Below, piece after piece: positions 1-9,688 of a stretch of DNA of 22,797 bases. Under the pieces are notes generated by a model. The model was given only the letters and a program-made list of their open reading frames with translations. It searched no databases and was not told the origin of the DNA. Both the position numbers and the translations under genes were made by a program. The DNA lies in assembly GCA_035566435.1 (NCBI GenBank), contig DATMRF010000027.1:1-22797 (forward strand), written 5' to 3'. Numbering within the stretch: position 1 is the stretch's first letter; each line of letters begins with the position of its first letter. Origin of the DNA: DATMRF01 sp035566435 (GTDB lineage: Bacteria > Verrucomicrobiota > Verrucomicrobiia > Limisphaerales > UBA8199).

Positions 1-70
1 CCACCCAATCTTCCAGCGCGGGAGGAAACAGAAACTGCTGTCCGTAATCAGGAGCAATGGGTTGAGTCAT
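1..70 (-). CDS. Transposase, N-terminal fragment (cut by window edge)
   Basis: The reverse strand opens with ATG at 70-68 and stays open to the edge, giving 23 residues that begin MTQPIAPDYGQQF and continue FPPALEDWV. This resembles the start of DDE transposases of the IS1182 type, where a Gln/Phe-rich opening and a PP-x-L-x-DWV motif precede the DHPAR segment. A purine-rich stretch (GAGAGGAG on the reverse strand) lies about 15 bases upstream and could be the ribosome binding site. The rest of the element lies left of the window, so whether it is intact, and its exact family, cannot be told. No terminal inverted repeat could be fixed because only one side is visible. Confidence 0.6.
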   Translation of the reverse strand, partial: MTQPIAPDYGQQFLFPPALEDWV

Positions 71-582
71 CGGACTTTTGACGTCTCCTCTCTAAACCGT
101 CTTCATGTTTTGAGACAGTCTCTCCACCGCGTCCCCGATCCCTGCCGGAAATAATGGGCAGGCGGTGGAACGCGTCCCTGCCGTTCATTGGCAGTCTCTG
201 CTCAACTTCTGCATGTCGCGCCTTTTCGCTCCGGTCTCCTTCAGCCTTTATCCTTTAGCCTTTCCTCAGCGCCTCCTCCAGCCGTCAACACCCTGCCGCT
301 TGGCTGTTTAGTAACTCGCCGTAGTTCCCGCCCGCAATTGTGACGTATTACTTGACAATTGACGCGAAGGGTCGTATCAAATGCCCGTTGGGGTAAGAAA
401 CTTTACTGACCGGTCAAGCCATGTGCTCTTCGGCTGGAGAGTTGGGCGCCGCGCGTCGGGCGGTGGAGTCCGATGCCGCGCGAAATTGTTGAGAGTTCCC
501 GCCGTTGGCCACGAGCCAGGCCGTCGCAGTAACAACACCACGAATCGCCGCTCGTCGCGGCATACCTACCGAAAGGTCCCAA
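71..582. other. Gene-free stretch between transposase and secreted protein
   Basis: No convincing coding frame is seen. The left part would hold the end of the insertion element. A short hairpin CTGCC/GGCAG lies at 178-194. The stretch at 335-416 carries a promoter, an inverted repeat (CAATTGT at 335-341, ACAATTG at 355-361) and a perfect 10-bp palindrome TGACCGGTCA at 407-416. The remaining 166 bases appear to be the untranslated leader of the gene starting at 583. Confidence 0.5.
352..380 (+). promoter_or_regulatory. Sigma70-like promoter for the secreted protein gene
   Basis: A perfect -35 box TTGACA (352-357) is followed after 17 bases by TATCAA (375-380), a four-of-six match to the -10 consensus. 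Transcription would start near 387 and leave a leader of about 195 bases before the gene at 583. An inverted repeat CAATTGT...ACAATTG (335-361) overlaps the -35 box and could be an operator. No activity data can be inferred from sequence. Confidence 0.5.
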
Positions 583-1908
583 ATGAAGAATATGTCCGCA
601 TGGGCCGGCGCGCTCGCGCTGGCGGTCGTTGCCTTCTCGCAAATGGAAACAAAAGGAGCCTACACGAATTCCGATGGGCTCATCATCACAAACGGCGTGG
701 TGCTCATCACCACGCGCACTGCCGTGGACGCGTTTTGGCGCCAGCAGAGCTCAAGTTCGATCTGGGATGCGGATGACGCCAAAGGTCCTGGCTCGTTCTC
801 CCCGGGAGACGCCGCGATGGGCGAGTTGCTGGGTGACTACGGTTACACGGTGCGGATGGTGCCCGAGGAAGTTCTCCATTATATGAACGTCGCCGGCGGC
901 ACTGCCACTGATTGGCTCACCAACCCGAACAACCCGCTGAATTATTACCAGGGCGGTGGTGGTCCCAGTTCCACCACGTCCAACGTGCTATGGTCAGCCA
1001 TGCTGGTGATCATGTCCGGGAGCGGCAGTTCCGCCGACATGGCGCCTCCGAACACGAACGCCATCCCGATCATTGCGGGAGAAAACGCGGTCCTGGGCGA
1101 CAGCACTGCCGGGGTCCCCAGCAGCCACAGCGAGCTGTTCTTCTACGGCACGGGTAATGGGACAAAGAATACTTCCAATAAGACTTCCCCTTCCGTCGAT
1201 GGCCTTTACATGACGGTGGTCGATACCAATCACCCCATCATGCAGGGCATTCCGGTCGATGCGCAGGGTCGGGTCCAGATCTTTCGCGCGCCTTACCCGG
1301 AGGAGGCTTTGCATAACGCTCCAGGCGGCAAACCGAATTACGAGATCAGTTGGACTTGCTCCGATTGCAGTGCGGGCAAATCGATCCCAGCGCCCGGCCT
1401 GACGATACTCGGCCGGCTCTCCAGCAACACGAACCAGGTGGTCTTTGCCGTCATCGATGCGGGCGGCGGCTTGGCCGACACCACCCTGGATGCGACCAGT
1501 CCCTGGTTCAACTACACCACCGCCCCGGCGCGCATGGTCCATTTCTTCGTGAACGAGGACGGCTCCGGCGGCATTCGCCGCGCCTTCAACGCGCTGACGG
1601 ATATCGGTCGCGTGATCTTCGTGCGCACTTGCAAATGGGCCATGGGCGAGACCCTCACTCCGTATCAACCCCTGGGCTTGATTCGGGTGTCACAGCTTAA
1701 CAGCCAGCAGATTCAGCTCCTGTGGGACGGGACCGCGAGCAAGAACTACGACATCCTGGGCACGCGAAATTTGCTCGATTTGAGCAACCCCGCGAACTGG
1801 CAGACCGTGGTGCAGGATATTCCCGGTTCCAACGGCACCGTATCCGTCAAGCTGGATATTTCAGCGGGACCGCAGTACGCATTCTTGCGAGTAAAGCCAG
1901 TGCCGTAA
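583..1908 (+). CDS. Secreted protein of unknown function with C-terminal beta module
   Basis: A 441-residue protein. The ATG at 583 is chosen over in-frame ATG 505 because GAAAGG at 571-576 sits six bases upstream and because the protein then begins with a plausible signal peptide (MKNM, hydrophobic residues 6-19). Residues 70-360 look like one alpha/beta domain: a strand VLWSAMLVIMSGSG (135-148), a second strand PIIAGENAVLGD (162-173) and a later VVDTNHPIMQGIP (212-224). This is reminiscent of the ThuA/class-I amidotransferase-like fold, but no catalytic Cys or His motif could be assigned, so that is only a guess. Residues 367-441 form a tail module ending FLRVKPVP, much like the end of the protease at 9689-14917. 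It stands alone behind its own promoter. The function is not recognised. Confidence 0.8.
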   Translation: MKNMSAWAGALALAVVAFSQMETKGAYTNSDGLIITNGVVLITTRTAVDAFWRQQSSSSIWDADDAKGPGSFSPGDAAMGELLGDYGYTVRMVPEEVLHYMNVAGGTATDWLTNPNNPLNYYQGGGGPSSTTSNVLWSAMLVIMSGSGSSADMAPPNTNAIPIIAGENAVLGDSTAGVPSSHSELFFYGTGNGTKNTSNKTSPSVDGLYMTVVDTNHPIMQGIPVDAQGRVQIFRAPYPEEALHNAPGGKPNYEISWTCSDCSAGKSIPAPGLTILGRLSSNTNQVVFAVIDAGGGLADTTLDATSPWFNYTTAPARMVHFFVNEDGSGGIRRAFNALTDIGRVIFVRTCKWAMGETLTPYQPLGLIRVSQLNSQQIQLLWDGTASKNYDILGTRNLLDLSNPANWQTVVQDIPGSNGTVSVKLDISAGPQYAFLRVKPVP

Positions 1909-2097
1909 TCGCGCGGGCAGGCTTTAATCTCCCCCAGGCATTTTTCGCGCCTGTCGAACACAACGGCTTGGCAGCCGACCCGGCTCACAAACCCATCTGG
2001 CGCCAGCTGGATGCCGAGTTCGCGCGTCATGGCGGCCGCAACTTTGGCACCGGCCAGGCACCAAAATCTACCCCAATGGATAAGACCTCGTAAAAAC
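1909..2097. other. Short intergenic region before the tRNA pair
   Basis: Spans 189 bases between the secreted protein gene and the leftward tRNA genes. No gene, clear hairpin terminator or repeat was seen. Confidence 0.4.
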
Positions 2098-2187
2098 TGG
2101 CGGAAGGGAGAGGATTCGAACCTCCGGTACGGTTACCCGTACGCCTGATTTCGAGTCAGGTGCCTTTAACCACTCAGCCACCCTTCC
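2098..2187 (-). tRNA. tRNA-Ser (CGA)
   Basis: On the reverse strand the acceptor stem GGAAGGG/CCCTTCC closes, with discriminator G and an encoded CCA (plus-strand TGG at 2098-2100). The anticodon arm CCTGA/TCAGG encloses the loop CTCGAAA, so the anticodon is CGA. A long variable arm (CGTACGG paired with CCGTACC) and the T-loop GGTTCGAATCC confirm a class II serine tRNA. At 90 bases with CCA it has the expected size. It follows tRNA-Val after 5 bases and is almost certainly cotranscribed with it. Confidence 0.97.
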
Positions 2188-2192
2188 GCGGA

Positions 2193-2267
2193 TGGTGCGC
2201 GCTGCAGGACTTGAACCTGCGACCCCTTCCGTGTGAAGGAAGTGCTCTACCACTGAGCTAAGCGCGC
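2193..2267 (-). tRNA. tRNA-Val (CAC)
   Basis: On the reverse strand the acceptor stem GCGCGCT/AGCGCGC is followed by discriminator A and an encoded CCA (plus-strand TGG at 2193-2195). The D-arm reads AGCTCAGTGGTAGAGC. The anticodon stem CTTCC/GGAAG encloses TTCACAC, giving anticodon CAC (valine, GUG codons). The T-arm is GCAGGTTCAAGTCCTGC. Length is 75 bases. It is the first gene of a two-tRNA unit, with tRNA-Ser immediately behind. No obvious promoter was seen upstream (2268-2330). Confidence 0.97.
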
Positions 2268-2365
2268 CGCCAGAATCGAAAGCCGCGCTGGATCTCTTGA
2301 ATTCCATTGCACGCTCTCGCTTGAACCGGCGCGGTGGAAATTCGGCTTTTTCCGCCGCTCTGGCA

Positions 2366-2393
2366 AGTTGAAAAGGGACAGTTGAAAAGGGAC
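2366..2393. repeat. Tandem 14-bp duplication
   Basis: Two adjacent perfect copies of AGTTGAAAAGGGAC (2366-2379 and 2380-2393) lie in the 225-base gap between the tRNA pair and the end of the phospholipase D-like gene. It is probably a simple slippage duplication; nothing ties it to a function. Confidence 0.8.
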
Positions 2394-2492
2394 CGGACTT
2401 GCCACGAGAGAACACAAAAACGACAAGGGAAGGAGCCTGGACGGGCTTTTGCGCTCCAAGCTCGCTTTGGTGGCAGGCTCGCTGTGTGGGTT

Positions 2493-4562
2493 TCACAACC
2501 CTTCGAGGACCAGGTCGGCGAGGAAATCGACCCAATCGACGGAGATCGGTTGGGTAAGCTCGTACGACCGGGAAAAGTCAGCTTCGAACAAATCTTTCTT
2601 GAGCTGAGCGGCGAACGCCGGGTCCGAAGAGGCGATGTTTTCTTCCTGGTTCAAACGCAGGCTCAGATGATTCAAGTTGCCGGAGCCGAGACACGCCCAA
2701 TCATCGGCCAGCAAAGCTTTGACATGTGTCATGCCCGGATAAAAATAGACGCGGACGCCGTGTTCGAGAAGGTAGTTGGCGATCACCAGGTTGCCGCGTC
2801 CGCCGGCTTTGAAGTCGTTGACGCGCGGCAAAACTACCCGCACATCAACCCCCCGGTTGCGCGCCTTGACCAGGCCGATGATCACGCGTTTGTCGAAGAG
2901 ATAAGGATTTTCGACATAGATGTAGCTTTGCGCCTTGCGCAGCGAACCCAGCACCGCGGTGGCGAACGGTTTCCAGGCGGTTTTGGTGGGCAGACGGCGG
3001 ACCAGCATCCACTGGTCGGAGTGGGGCGGCGGGCGGTCGGGCTTTGGCTCCGAGAGCCAAGCGGCGCTGTAGGCGAGGTCACCCAGCAGGCCGGCGTGGG
3101 CCCATTGGCGCCTGAATTGGGCCTCAAACGAGCCTACCACCGGGCCTCCCACTTCGACCATCAGGTCATGCCATTCGAAACGGTATTCGCGGCCAAGATT
3201 CATGCCGCCAAGCCAGGCTTGCGCCCCGTCCACCAGCAGAACTTTAGAGTGGTCGGACGAAAACCACGGGTTGAGAAAAGGCCGCACCTGGACGCGCGAA
3301 TCCTCCTTGAGGTAGGACGTGATCGAAGACGGCATCACGAAATCCTCCGGCATGGGTGTGCTCGGCGGAACCGTCCCGGCGCCGATGCTGCCCATGCGGT
3401 CCATAATGACCTTCACATCGACCTGCCGCGAACGTTCCTTGAGTTGGTCGGCAATTTTCACCGCCACGTCGTCGCGGTCGAAAATATACAGGTTCAGGTG
3501 AATATAGTTAGTCGCCGCGTCGAGCGCCTGGCGGAACCGGGGGAAGAATTGATCGCCGTCGATGAGCAGGCGCAGCGAACCGTCCTCCCGCCGGGTGCCG
3601 GTGTAACGGTCCAGCCAGCCTTCCCAGGCGGCGAGGTCCATCCCGGCAGGGTGGGAGAGCGGCGGCATGTCGTTGCTGGGCTTGGGCAGCGGCAGACGCA
3701 GGAAGCGCACCAGGGTTTCAACGCCCAAATCACACAGACGCGCGGCGCTCGAGATGGGGTTTTTGATCAAAGCCAGGCCATGACTTTCGAGCAGCAGTCC
3801 GCTGACACCGCGGATCGGCAAGCTGAGCGGACCGCCGCGCTCGGTCGTGTCGTAGAGGGCCGCGGGAGCAAGAAACACACAGCGCCGCCGCTGGCGATCC
3901 AGCAGCAGCGGTTGGGTAAACCGTTTGGCATTCGGGGCCATCAACAGAAACAGCGAGTCGCCGGGGTGTGTCTGAGCCAAATGTTCCTCCGCCAGCCGCG
4001 CCAGGGCCTCGAGGGTTTCGTCGATGGAAAAACTATGGTCTATGACCACGTCTTTCGGCTGCTCGCCGAGCAACGCGAACCGCGGCACGCCCTGCGCATC
4101 CCGATACAAAACGCGGTCGGCGAGAAACGCCTGGTAATAGGCGGCGTGGGAGCGGAGCGGTGGAGTAAGGTCGCTGAGCAGGTTGGTGGCGAGCTGGCGC
4201 CACTCCACGCCGGCAATGACGGTTGCCTGGCGCCAGCTCCGGTGAGTGTCGGGCACTTTGTCGAGCCGCCGGTCCCATTTCAGCAGCGCCAAATTGACCC
4301 GGTAGCCCTCCGTCGGAACGCGCAACCGGCTCCACTCGGCCCTAAACCCTGTGACGCCGCCCTGGTTGGTGAAGTAAAAGTCAACGACGTCGCCCTTCAC
4401 AAAAACCATTGGCGGCGCCGAGGTCGAGGAGGTGAGAGTGCGCCATTCATCGAGCGATTCCTGCTTGGTTGTCCTCGAGCCCGCGGCAGCGGTGGGGACG
4501 CCGAAACCGAGAACGACCAAAAGGGTCGTCCCGGCTGCGACAAACTTTGCGAAGTGGCGCAC
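2493..4562 (-). CDS. Exported phospholipase D / cardiolipin-synthase-like protein
   Basis: A 689-residue protein starting at GTG 4562, chosen because it yields a clear signal peptide (hydrophobic residues 8-27, AAAG cleavage region); no strong ribosome binding site is visible. Two HKD motifs of the phospholipase D superfamily are present: H438-x-K440-x4-D445 (followed by GGMNLG) and H613-x-K615-x4-D620 (followed by GSGNLN). Paired HKD motifs form one active site that makes or breaks phosphodiester bonds; bacterial cardiolipin synthases and secreted phospholipases share this layout. The PLD part covers about residues 325-660. Residues 30-300 form an extra domain not recognised here, which usual cardiolipin synthases of about 480 residues lack. 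The signal peptide and extra domain favour a periplasmic or exported phospholipase over a cytoplasmic-membrane synthase. It is divergent from the phosphofructokinase gene and not part of an operon. Confidence 0.85.
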   Translation of the reverse strand: MRHFAKFVAAGTTLLVVLGFGVPTAAAGSRTTKQESLDEWRTLTSSTSAPPMVFVKGDVVDFYFTNQGGVTGFRAEWSRLRVPTEGYRVNLALLKWDRRLDKVPDTHRSWRQATVIAGVEWRQLATNLLSDLTPPLRSHAAYYQAFLADRVLYRDAQGVPRFALLGEQPKDVVIDHSFSIDETLEALARLAEEHLAQTHPGDSLFLLMAPNAKRFTQPLLLDRQRRRCVFLAPAALYDTTERGGPLSLPIRGVSGLLLESHGLALIKNPISSAARLCDLGVETLVRFLRLPLPKPSNDMPPLSHPAGMDLAAWEGWLDRYTGTRREDGSLRLLIDGDQFFPRFRQALDAATNYIHLNLYIFDRDDVAVKIADQLKERSRQVDVKVIMDRMGSIGAGTVPPSTPMPEDFVMPSSITSYLKEDSRVQVRPFLNPWFSSDHSKVLLVDGAQAWLGGMNLGREYRFEWHDLMVEVGGPVVGSFEAQFRRQWAHAGLLGDLAYSAAWLSEPKPDRPPPHSDQWMLVRRLPTKTAWKPFATAVLGSLRKAQSYIYVENPYLFDKRVIIGLVKARNRGVDVRVVLPRVNDFKAGGRGNLVIANYLLEHGVRVYFYPGMTHVKALLADDWACLGSGNLNHLSLRLNQEENIASSDPAFAAQLKKDLFEADFSRSYELTQPISVDWVDFLADLVLEGL

Positions 4563-4798
4563 GCGGTTTTCGATTTCGCAACATACCAGCAGGCGTGCAG
4601 CGGGGCGTCAAGGAGACAGAGGGCGCGGAGCAGGGCAGAGGCCAGGACTTCACTCGAGGATCTAGGATTCAGCTTTCAGGGAAAGCTTTCCGCTTTGACA
4701 GATGCCCTGCTGGTTGGCAAGGTTCCCGTTCAATTTCAGTCGAGGCGCGAGGAGTGTCTGGCTGAGAACCTGGAAACGAACGAACTCTTTCAGAAATT
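4563..4798. promoter_or_regulatory. Divergent intergenic region with small hairpin
   Basis: These 236 bases separate two divergent genes and should contain both promoters. A perfect 7-bp hairpin AGCTTTC-AGG-GAAAGCT lies at 4671-4687. A TTGACA at 4695-4700 could be a -35 box for the rightward gene, but no good -10 follows at 16-18 bases. The rightward gene has no visible ribosome binding site. Confidence 0.35.
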
Positions 4799-6082
4799 AT
4801 GTCAGAATTAGTTGGAAATCTGTTGGTGGCTCAATCGGGCGGGCCGACATCCGTCATTAACTCCAGCCTGGCCGGGGTCATCCAGGAGGCCGGCAGACAC
4901 GAAGGCATCGAGGAGATTTACGGCGGCGCCAACGGCATCCTCGGCATTCTCAACGAGGAGTTGGTCGATATCAATGACGAGCGAGTCAAGACCATCGAGG
5001 GCCTCCGTTACACCCCGGCTGCTGCCCTGGGCACCTGCCGGTACAAGCTCGATTTCAAGAAAAAACCTGAACAGGCGGCCAAGGACATGGACCGGCTCTT
5101 CGAAGTGTTCCAGGCCCACAATATCCGCTACTTCTTCTACATCGGCGGCAACGATTCACAAGATACCTCCCATAAGATCCACGAGGAGGCCGTCAAGCGC
5201 ACCTACGAGATGCGCGTCATCGGCGTGCCCAAGACCATCGACAACGACCTGCCGCACACCGACAGTTGCCCTGGCTACGGCTCGGTCATCAAATACAACG
5301 CCGCCACCGTGATGGAGGTCGGCATGGACGTGGCCAGCATGGTCACGGATGACGGCTCCTGCTGCATCATTGAAGTCATGGGACGCTCCGCCGGTTGGAT
5401 CGCCGCCGGCACCGTGATCGCCAAGCGCGGCAACCCGGCCAATCCGCCTCACCTGATTCTCCTGCCGGAGTTTCCGTTCGAGGAAGAAAAGTTCCTGGCC
5501 AAGGTCAAAGAGACCGTTGACGCCTGCAAGTATTGCATCGTGGTCGTCGGCGAAGGCATCAAGTACCCGAACGGCGAAGAGGTCGGCGCTGACAAGAGCC
5601 GCCTGGACGCGTTTGGCCATCCGGTGCTCGCCGGCGCAGCGGAGAAGTTAAAGCAAATCGTTCAGGGCCGACTCAACACCAAGACCCGCACCGTGCTGCT
5701 GGGCTACGCGCAGCGTGCCGCCGAACATTTCGCCAGCCTGACCGATTCCAATAACGCTTTCTCCTGCGGCGAGGCGGCGGTGCGCGCCGCGGTGGCCGGC
5801 CAGAGCGGTTATATGGTCAAGATCGTGCGTGAAGCTCAGCCCAACCGTTCGACCAAATGGACCACCGGACTTCAGCCGCTCGGCGACATCGCCAACGTCG
5901 AGCATTTCATCCCGCGCGACTGGATCAGCGAAGACGGTTTCCTGCCGAACGAAAAGTTCGTCGAGTACGCGCGCCCGCTCGTCGAAGGCGAGGTCAAGTT
6001 CCCGGTTGAAGCCGGCCTGCCGAAGTACGTCACCCTCGAAAAGAGCAAGGTCGAGAAGAAGCTGCCAGCCAGGGCGACGTAA
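4799..6082 (+). CDS. pfp: Pyrophosphate-dependent 6-phosphofructokinase
   Basis: A 427-residue cytoplasmic enzyme interconverting fructose 6-phosphate and fructose 1,6-bisphosphate in glycolysis/gluconeogenesis. The start fits the family: VAQSGGPTSVINSSLAG at residues 10-26 is the first phosphate-binding loop. GGNDS (116-120) and KTIDND (145-150) are the diagnostic segments. The Lys before TIDND, where ATP enzymes have Gly, and the Asp in GGNDS are the known markers of pyrophosphate rather than ATP as phosphoryl donor. MGRSAGW (194-200) binds the sugar phosphate. Length is normal for the short single-domain pyrophosphate clade. The stop codon directly abuts a possible GTG start of the next gene, so the two are very likely cotranscribed and perhaps translationally coupled. 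No Shine-Dalgarno sequence is seen before ATG 4799. Confidence 0.93.
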   Translation: MSELVGNLLVAQSGGPTSVINSSLAGVIQEAGRHEGIEEIYGGANGILGILNEELVDINDERVKTIEGLRYTPAAALGTCRYKLDFKKKPEQAAKDMDRLFEVFQAHNIRYFFYIGGNDSQDTSHKIHEEAVKRTYEMRVIGVPKTIDNDLPHTDSCPGYGSVIKYNAATVMEVGMDVASMVTDDGSCCIIEVMGRSAGWIAAGTVIAKRGNPANPPHLILLPEFPFEEEKFLAKVKETVDACKYCIVVVGEGIKYPNGEEVGADKSRLDAFGHPVLAGAAEKLKQIVQGRLNTKTRTVLLGYAQRAAEHFASLTDSNNAFSCGEAAVRAAVAGQSGYMVKIVREAQPNRSTKWTTGLQPLGDIANVEHFIPRDWISEDGFLPNEKFVEYARPLVEGEVKFPVEAGLPKYVTLEKSKVEKKLPARAT

Positions 6083-6102
6083 GTGTCAGGTGCCAAGTGT
6101 CA
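6081..6102. repeat. Short direct repeat at the pfp/carB junction
   Basis: AAGTGTCA occurs at 6081-6088 and again at 6095-6102. The first copy contains the last two bases of the phosphofructokinase stop codon and the alternative GTG start. The second lies just before ATG 6104. It could be a small duplication that created the present junction. Confidence 0.5.
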
Positions 6103-6103
6103 C

Positions 6104-7894
<1,791 letters not shown>

Positions 7895-7901
7895 GCAGAC
7901 G

Positions 7902-9365
7902 TCATTCGGAGGGGGGCAACGAAACAAAGCGGTCGTAGGCGGCATTCCAGGCAGTGGCGTGCGGCATGATGGTTTCCATCTTGATGGATTCGCGCACGAT
8001 TTGACGAGCCTCCCCCAGAGACCCGATGTGGCCCAGCGCGAGCGCCTGCACGACCACGTTGCCGATAGCGGTAACATCCTCGGGGACCACCACCACCGGC
8101 AGTTGCAGGGCGTTAGCGGTGAAATGATTCAGCAGGCTGTGCGACGCGCCGCCCAGGAAGTAGAGCCGGGACACCTCCGAACCCGTCAGGTAATCGATTT
8201 CTCGCAGGACTTTTCGATAATGCAGGGCCAGGCTTTCGAGGATGCAGCGAAACACTGGACCGGGCTTGCGTGGCACGGGCTGGTCGGTTTCTTTGCAGTA
8301 CGCTTGAATCTTTGACGGCATATCGCCCGGTTCAAGGAATCGCGGGTCGGTGGGGTCGATGAGCGACTCAAAGGGCGTTGCGGAGCCCGCCAGATGCCCC
8401 AGCAAATCGGGTTCGAGCTGGCGGTTGTCCTTCTCCCAGTACCGCTGGCACTCCTCGAGGAGCCAAAAACCAACGGTGGGTTTATAGAGGCAAACCGAAC
8501 CGCCATAGCCGATCTCGTTCGTGAAATCCAGGTCACGGCTCACCTCGTTGATAATCGGCTTTGGCACCTGGGCGCCCATAAGGGCAGAGGTGCCCGGCCG
8601 CAGGAAGGCCCAACTTTCCCCGTTCCCGATGGGCAGCCCCGCCAGCGCCGCGGCAATCTCATGCGAACACGACGCGATAACTCGTGTTTCGCGCAACTTC
8701 GTCTCTTTGGCCACGGCTTCGCGCAGCGGCCCGAGTTCGGTGCCGGCAGCGACGACGGGTGGCAGGAGTTGCGCCGGTAACCGCAGCGCCTTGAGCAGGG
8801 GCTCAGACCAGGTCCGGGTCACCGGGTTGTAAAGCTGGGTTGCCCCGGCAGTGGAAGCCTCGACCTGGGCGACCCCCGCCAACAGGTAATTGAAGCCGTC
8901 CGCGATTGGCAGGAGGTGGCGGGCGCGCTTGAGGCGCCTCGAGCTTTCGGCTCCCAGTTGGTGAAGGGTGCTGCCCGGCTTGTTGGTGGTGCCGGTTTCC
9001 TCATAAATGGTTTCCCATGGAACCCTGGATGACACGGCCTTCTGCCCGTCTGCCGTGCGCGCGCCCTCGGGATGATACGTGGGGGTGATCAGGGTGCCGT
9101 CCTTCTCGAACAACAGGTAATCGCCTCCCCAGGAGGTGCAGCTCAGGCTGTCCACCGGCTCATCATAGCCGCCGGCGGATCGCAACCCTTCCAATACTTC
9201 GTGGTACATCTGGGCAACATTCCAATGTCGCCCCCCTTTTTCCTCGACGGGCACGTTCGGGAAACGGTGGATTTCGCTCATTGTGAGCCGGTCCTTGTGA
9301 AGAGTGCCCAACATCACCCGGCCTTGGTGGAGACTGAGATCACAAGCGACGTAAAAATGACTCAT
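7902..9365 (-). CDS. FGGY-family kinase, rhamnulokinase-like, with altered catalytic residue
   Basis: A 487-residue cytoplasmic protein whose length and segments follow rhamnulokinase (RhaB), which phosphorylates L-rhamnulose: CDLSLHQGRVMLG at 8-20 (RhaB: DLGASSGRVML), a TSWGGD segment near 77-82, PGTSALMG at 257-264, IDPTDPRFLEPGDMPSKIQ near 336-354 and the ATP-site LGGASHSLLNHFTANA near 404-419. In FGGY kinases the catalytic base is the Asp of SHDTASA; here that place reads SHEIAAA (H235-E236), and the codon is clearly GAG. The first glycine of the phosphate loop is also changed. Activity on rhamnulose is therefore uncertain. GGGG sits upstream of ATG 9365. The gene is convergent with carB, seven bases away, and no other rhamnose genes are nearby. 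Confidence 0.82.
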   Translation of the reverse strand: MSHFYVACDLSLHQGRVMLGTLHKDRLTMSEIHRFPNVPVEEKGGRHWNVAQMYHEVLEGLRSAGGYDEPVDSLSCTSWGGDYLLFEKDGTLITPTYHPEGARTADGQKAVSSRVPWETIYEETGTTNKPGSTLHQLGAESSRRLKRARHLLPIADGFNYLLAGVAQVEASTAGATQLYNPVTRTWSEPLLKALRLPAQLLPPVVAAGTELGPLREAVAKETKLRETRVIASCSHEIAAALAGLPIGNGESWAFLRPGTSALMGAQVPKPIINEVSRDLDFTNEIGYGGSVCLYKPTVGFWLLEECQRYWEKDNRQLEPDLLGHLAGSATPFESLIDPTDPRFLEPGDMPSKIQAYCKETDQPVPRKPGPVFRCILESLALHYRKVLREIDYLTGSEVSRLYFLGGASHSLLNHFTANALQLPVVVVPEDVTAIGNVVVQALALGHIGSLGEARQIVRESIKMETIMPHATAWNAAYDRFVSLPPSE

Positions 9366-9688
9366 AGACTACCCCAGTTACGCAATAGTTGTGCCTCGCC
9401 CAGGCCGGCGGGCCAGGAAAAACGAGTACCGCTAAAGCAGGTGTTTCCGACGTTGTTGGCGAAAATCCAGGTCCGACTGAGCGGACCCGAAGGATGGATG
9501 GTCGCGCGCTGTACTAAAAAAAGGCAAAACTGTCCGGCATGCTTGACATAAGCCAGCCCTGAACCACCACCCATCCCGCTGGCTTCGCTGGTCGCTTTTC
9601 TTCCCGCCGCTTGACACTGACCTGAATCACGGCGTGTTAATTAAGCGGTAACTTCGCCGTTTACAGCGAGAGCACCGGCTCCCGCTCA
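9366..9688. other. Intergenic region between kinase and protease genes
   Basis: These 323 bases hold no convincing gene. Both flanking genes read leftward, so this should contain the end of the protease transcript and the promoter of the kinase gene. Inverted repeats ACGGCG/CGCCGT (9629-9660) and AGCCAGC/GCTGGCT (9551-9584) have 20-base loops and no adjacent T-tract, so neither is called a terminator. Confidence 0.4.

Noticed and set aside
2127..2137. GTACGGTTACC, identical to an 11-base stretch at the A/B repeat join (22332-22342)
   Set aside because: Here it is the variable arm of tRNA-Ser, explained by tRNA folding; the 11-base match is most likely chance.
2334..4811. 825-codon open frame on the plus strand opposite the phospholipase D-like gene
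   Set aside because: It is a long antisense frame caused by high GC and codon bias; its translation has no recognisable domain, whereas the reverse strand encodes two HKD motifs and a signal peptide.
9072..9551. 159-codon rightward frame overlapping the kinase start
   Set aside because: Most of it is antisense to the kinase gene, no ribosome binding site or recognisable motif is seen, and the tail is in low-complexity intergenic DNA.
9516..9584. Possible terminator of the protease transcript: 7-bp inverted repeat and a T-tract on the reverse strand
   Set aside because: The T-tract is about 29 bases from the stem and the loop is 20 bases, so it does not make a proper intrinsic terminator.
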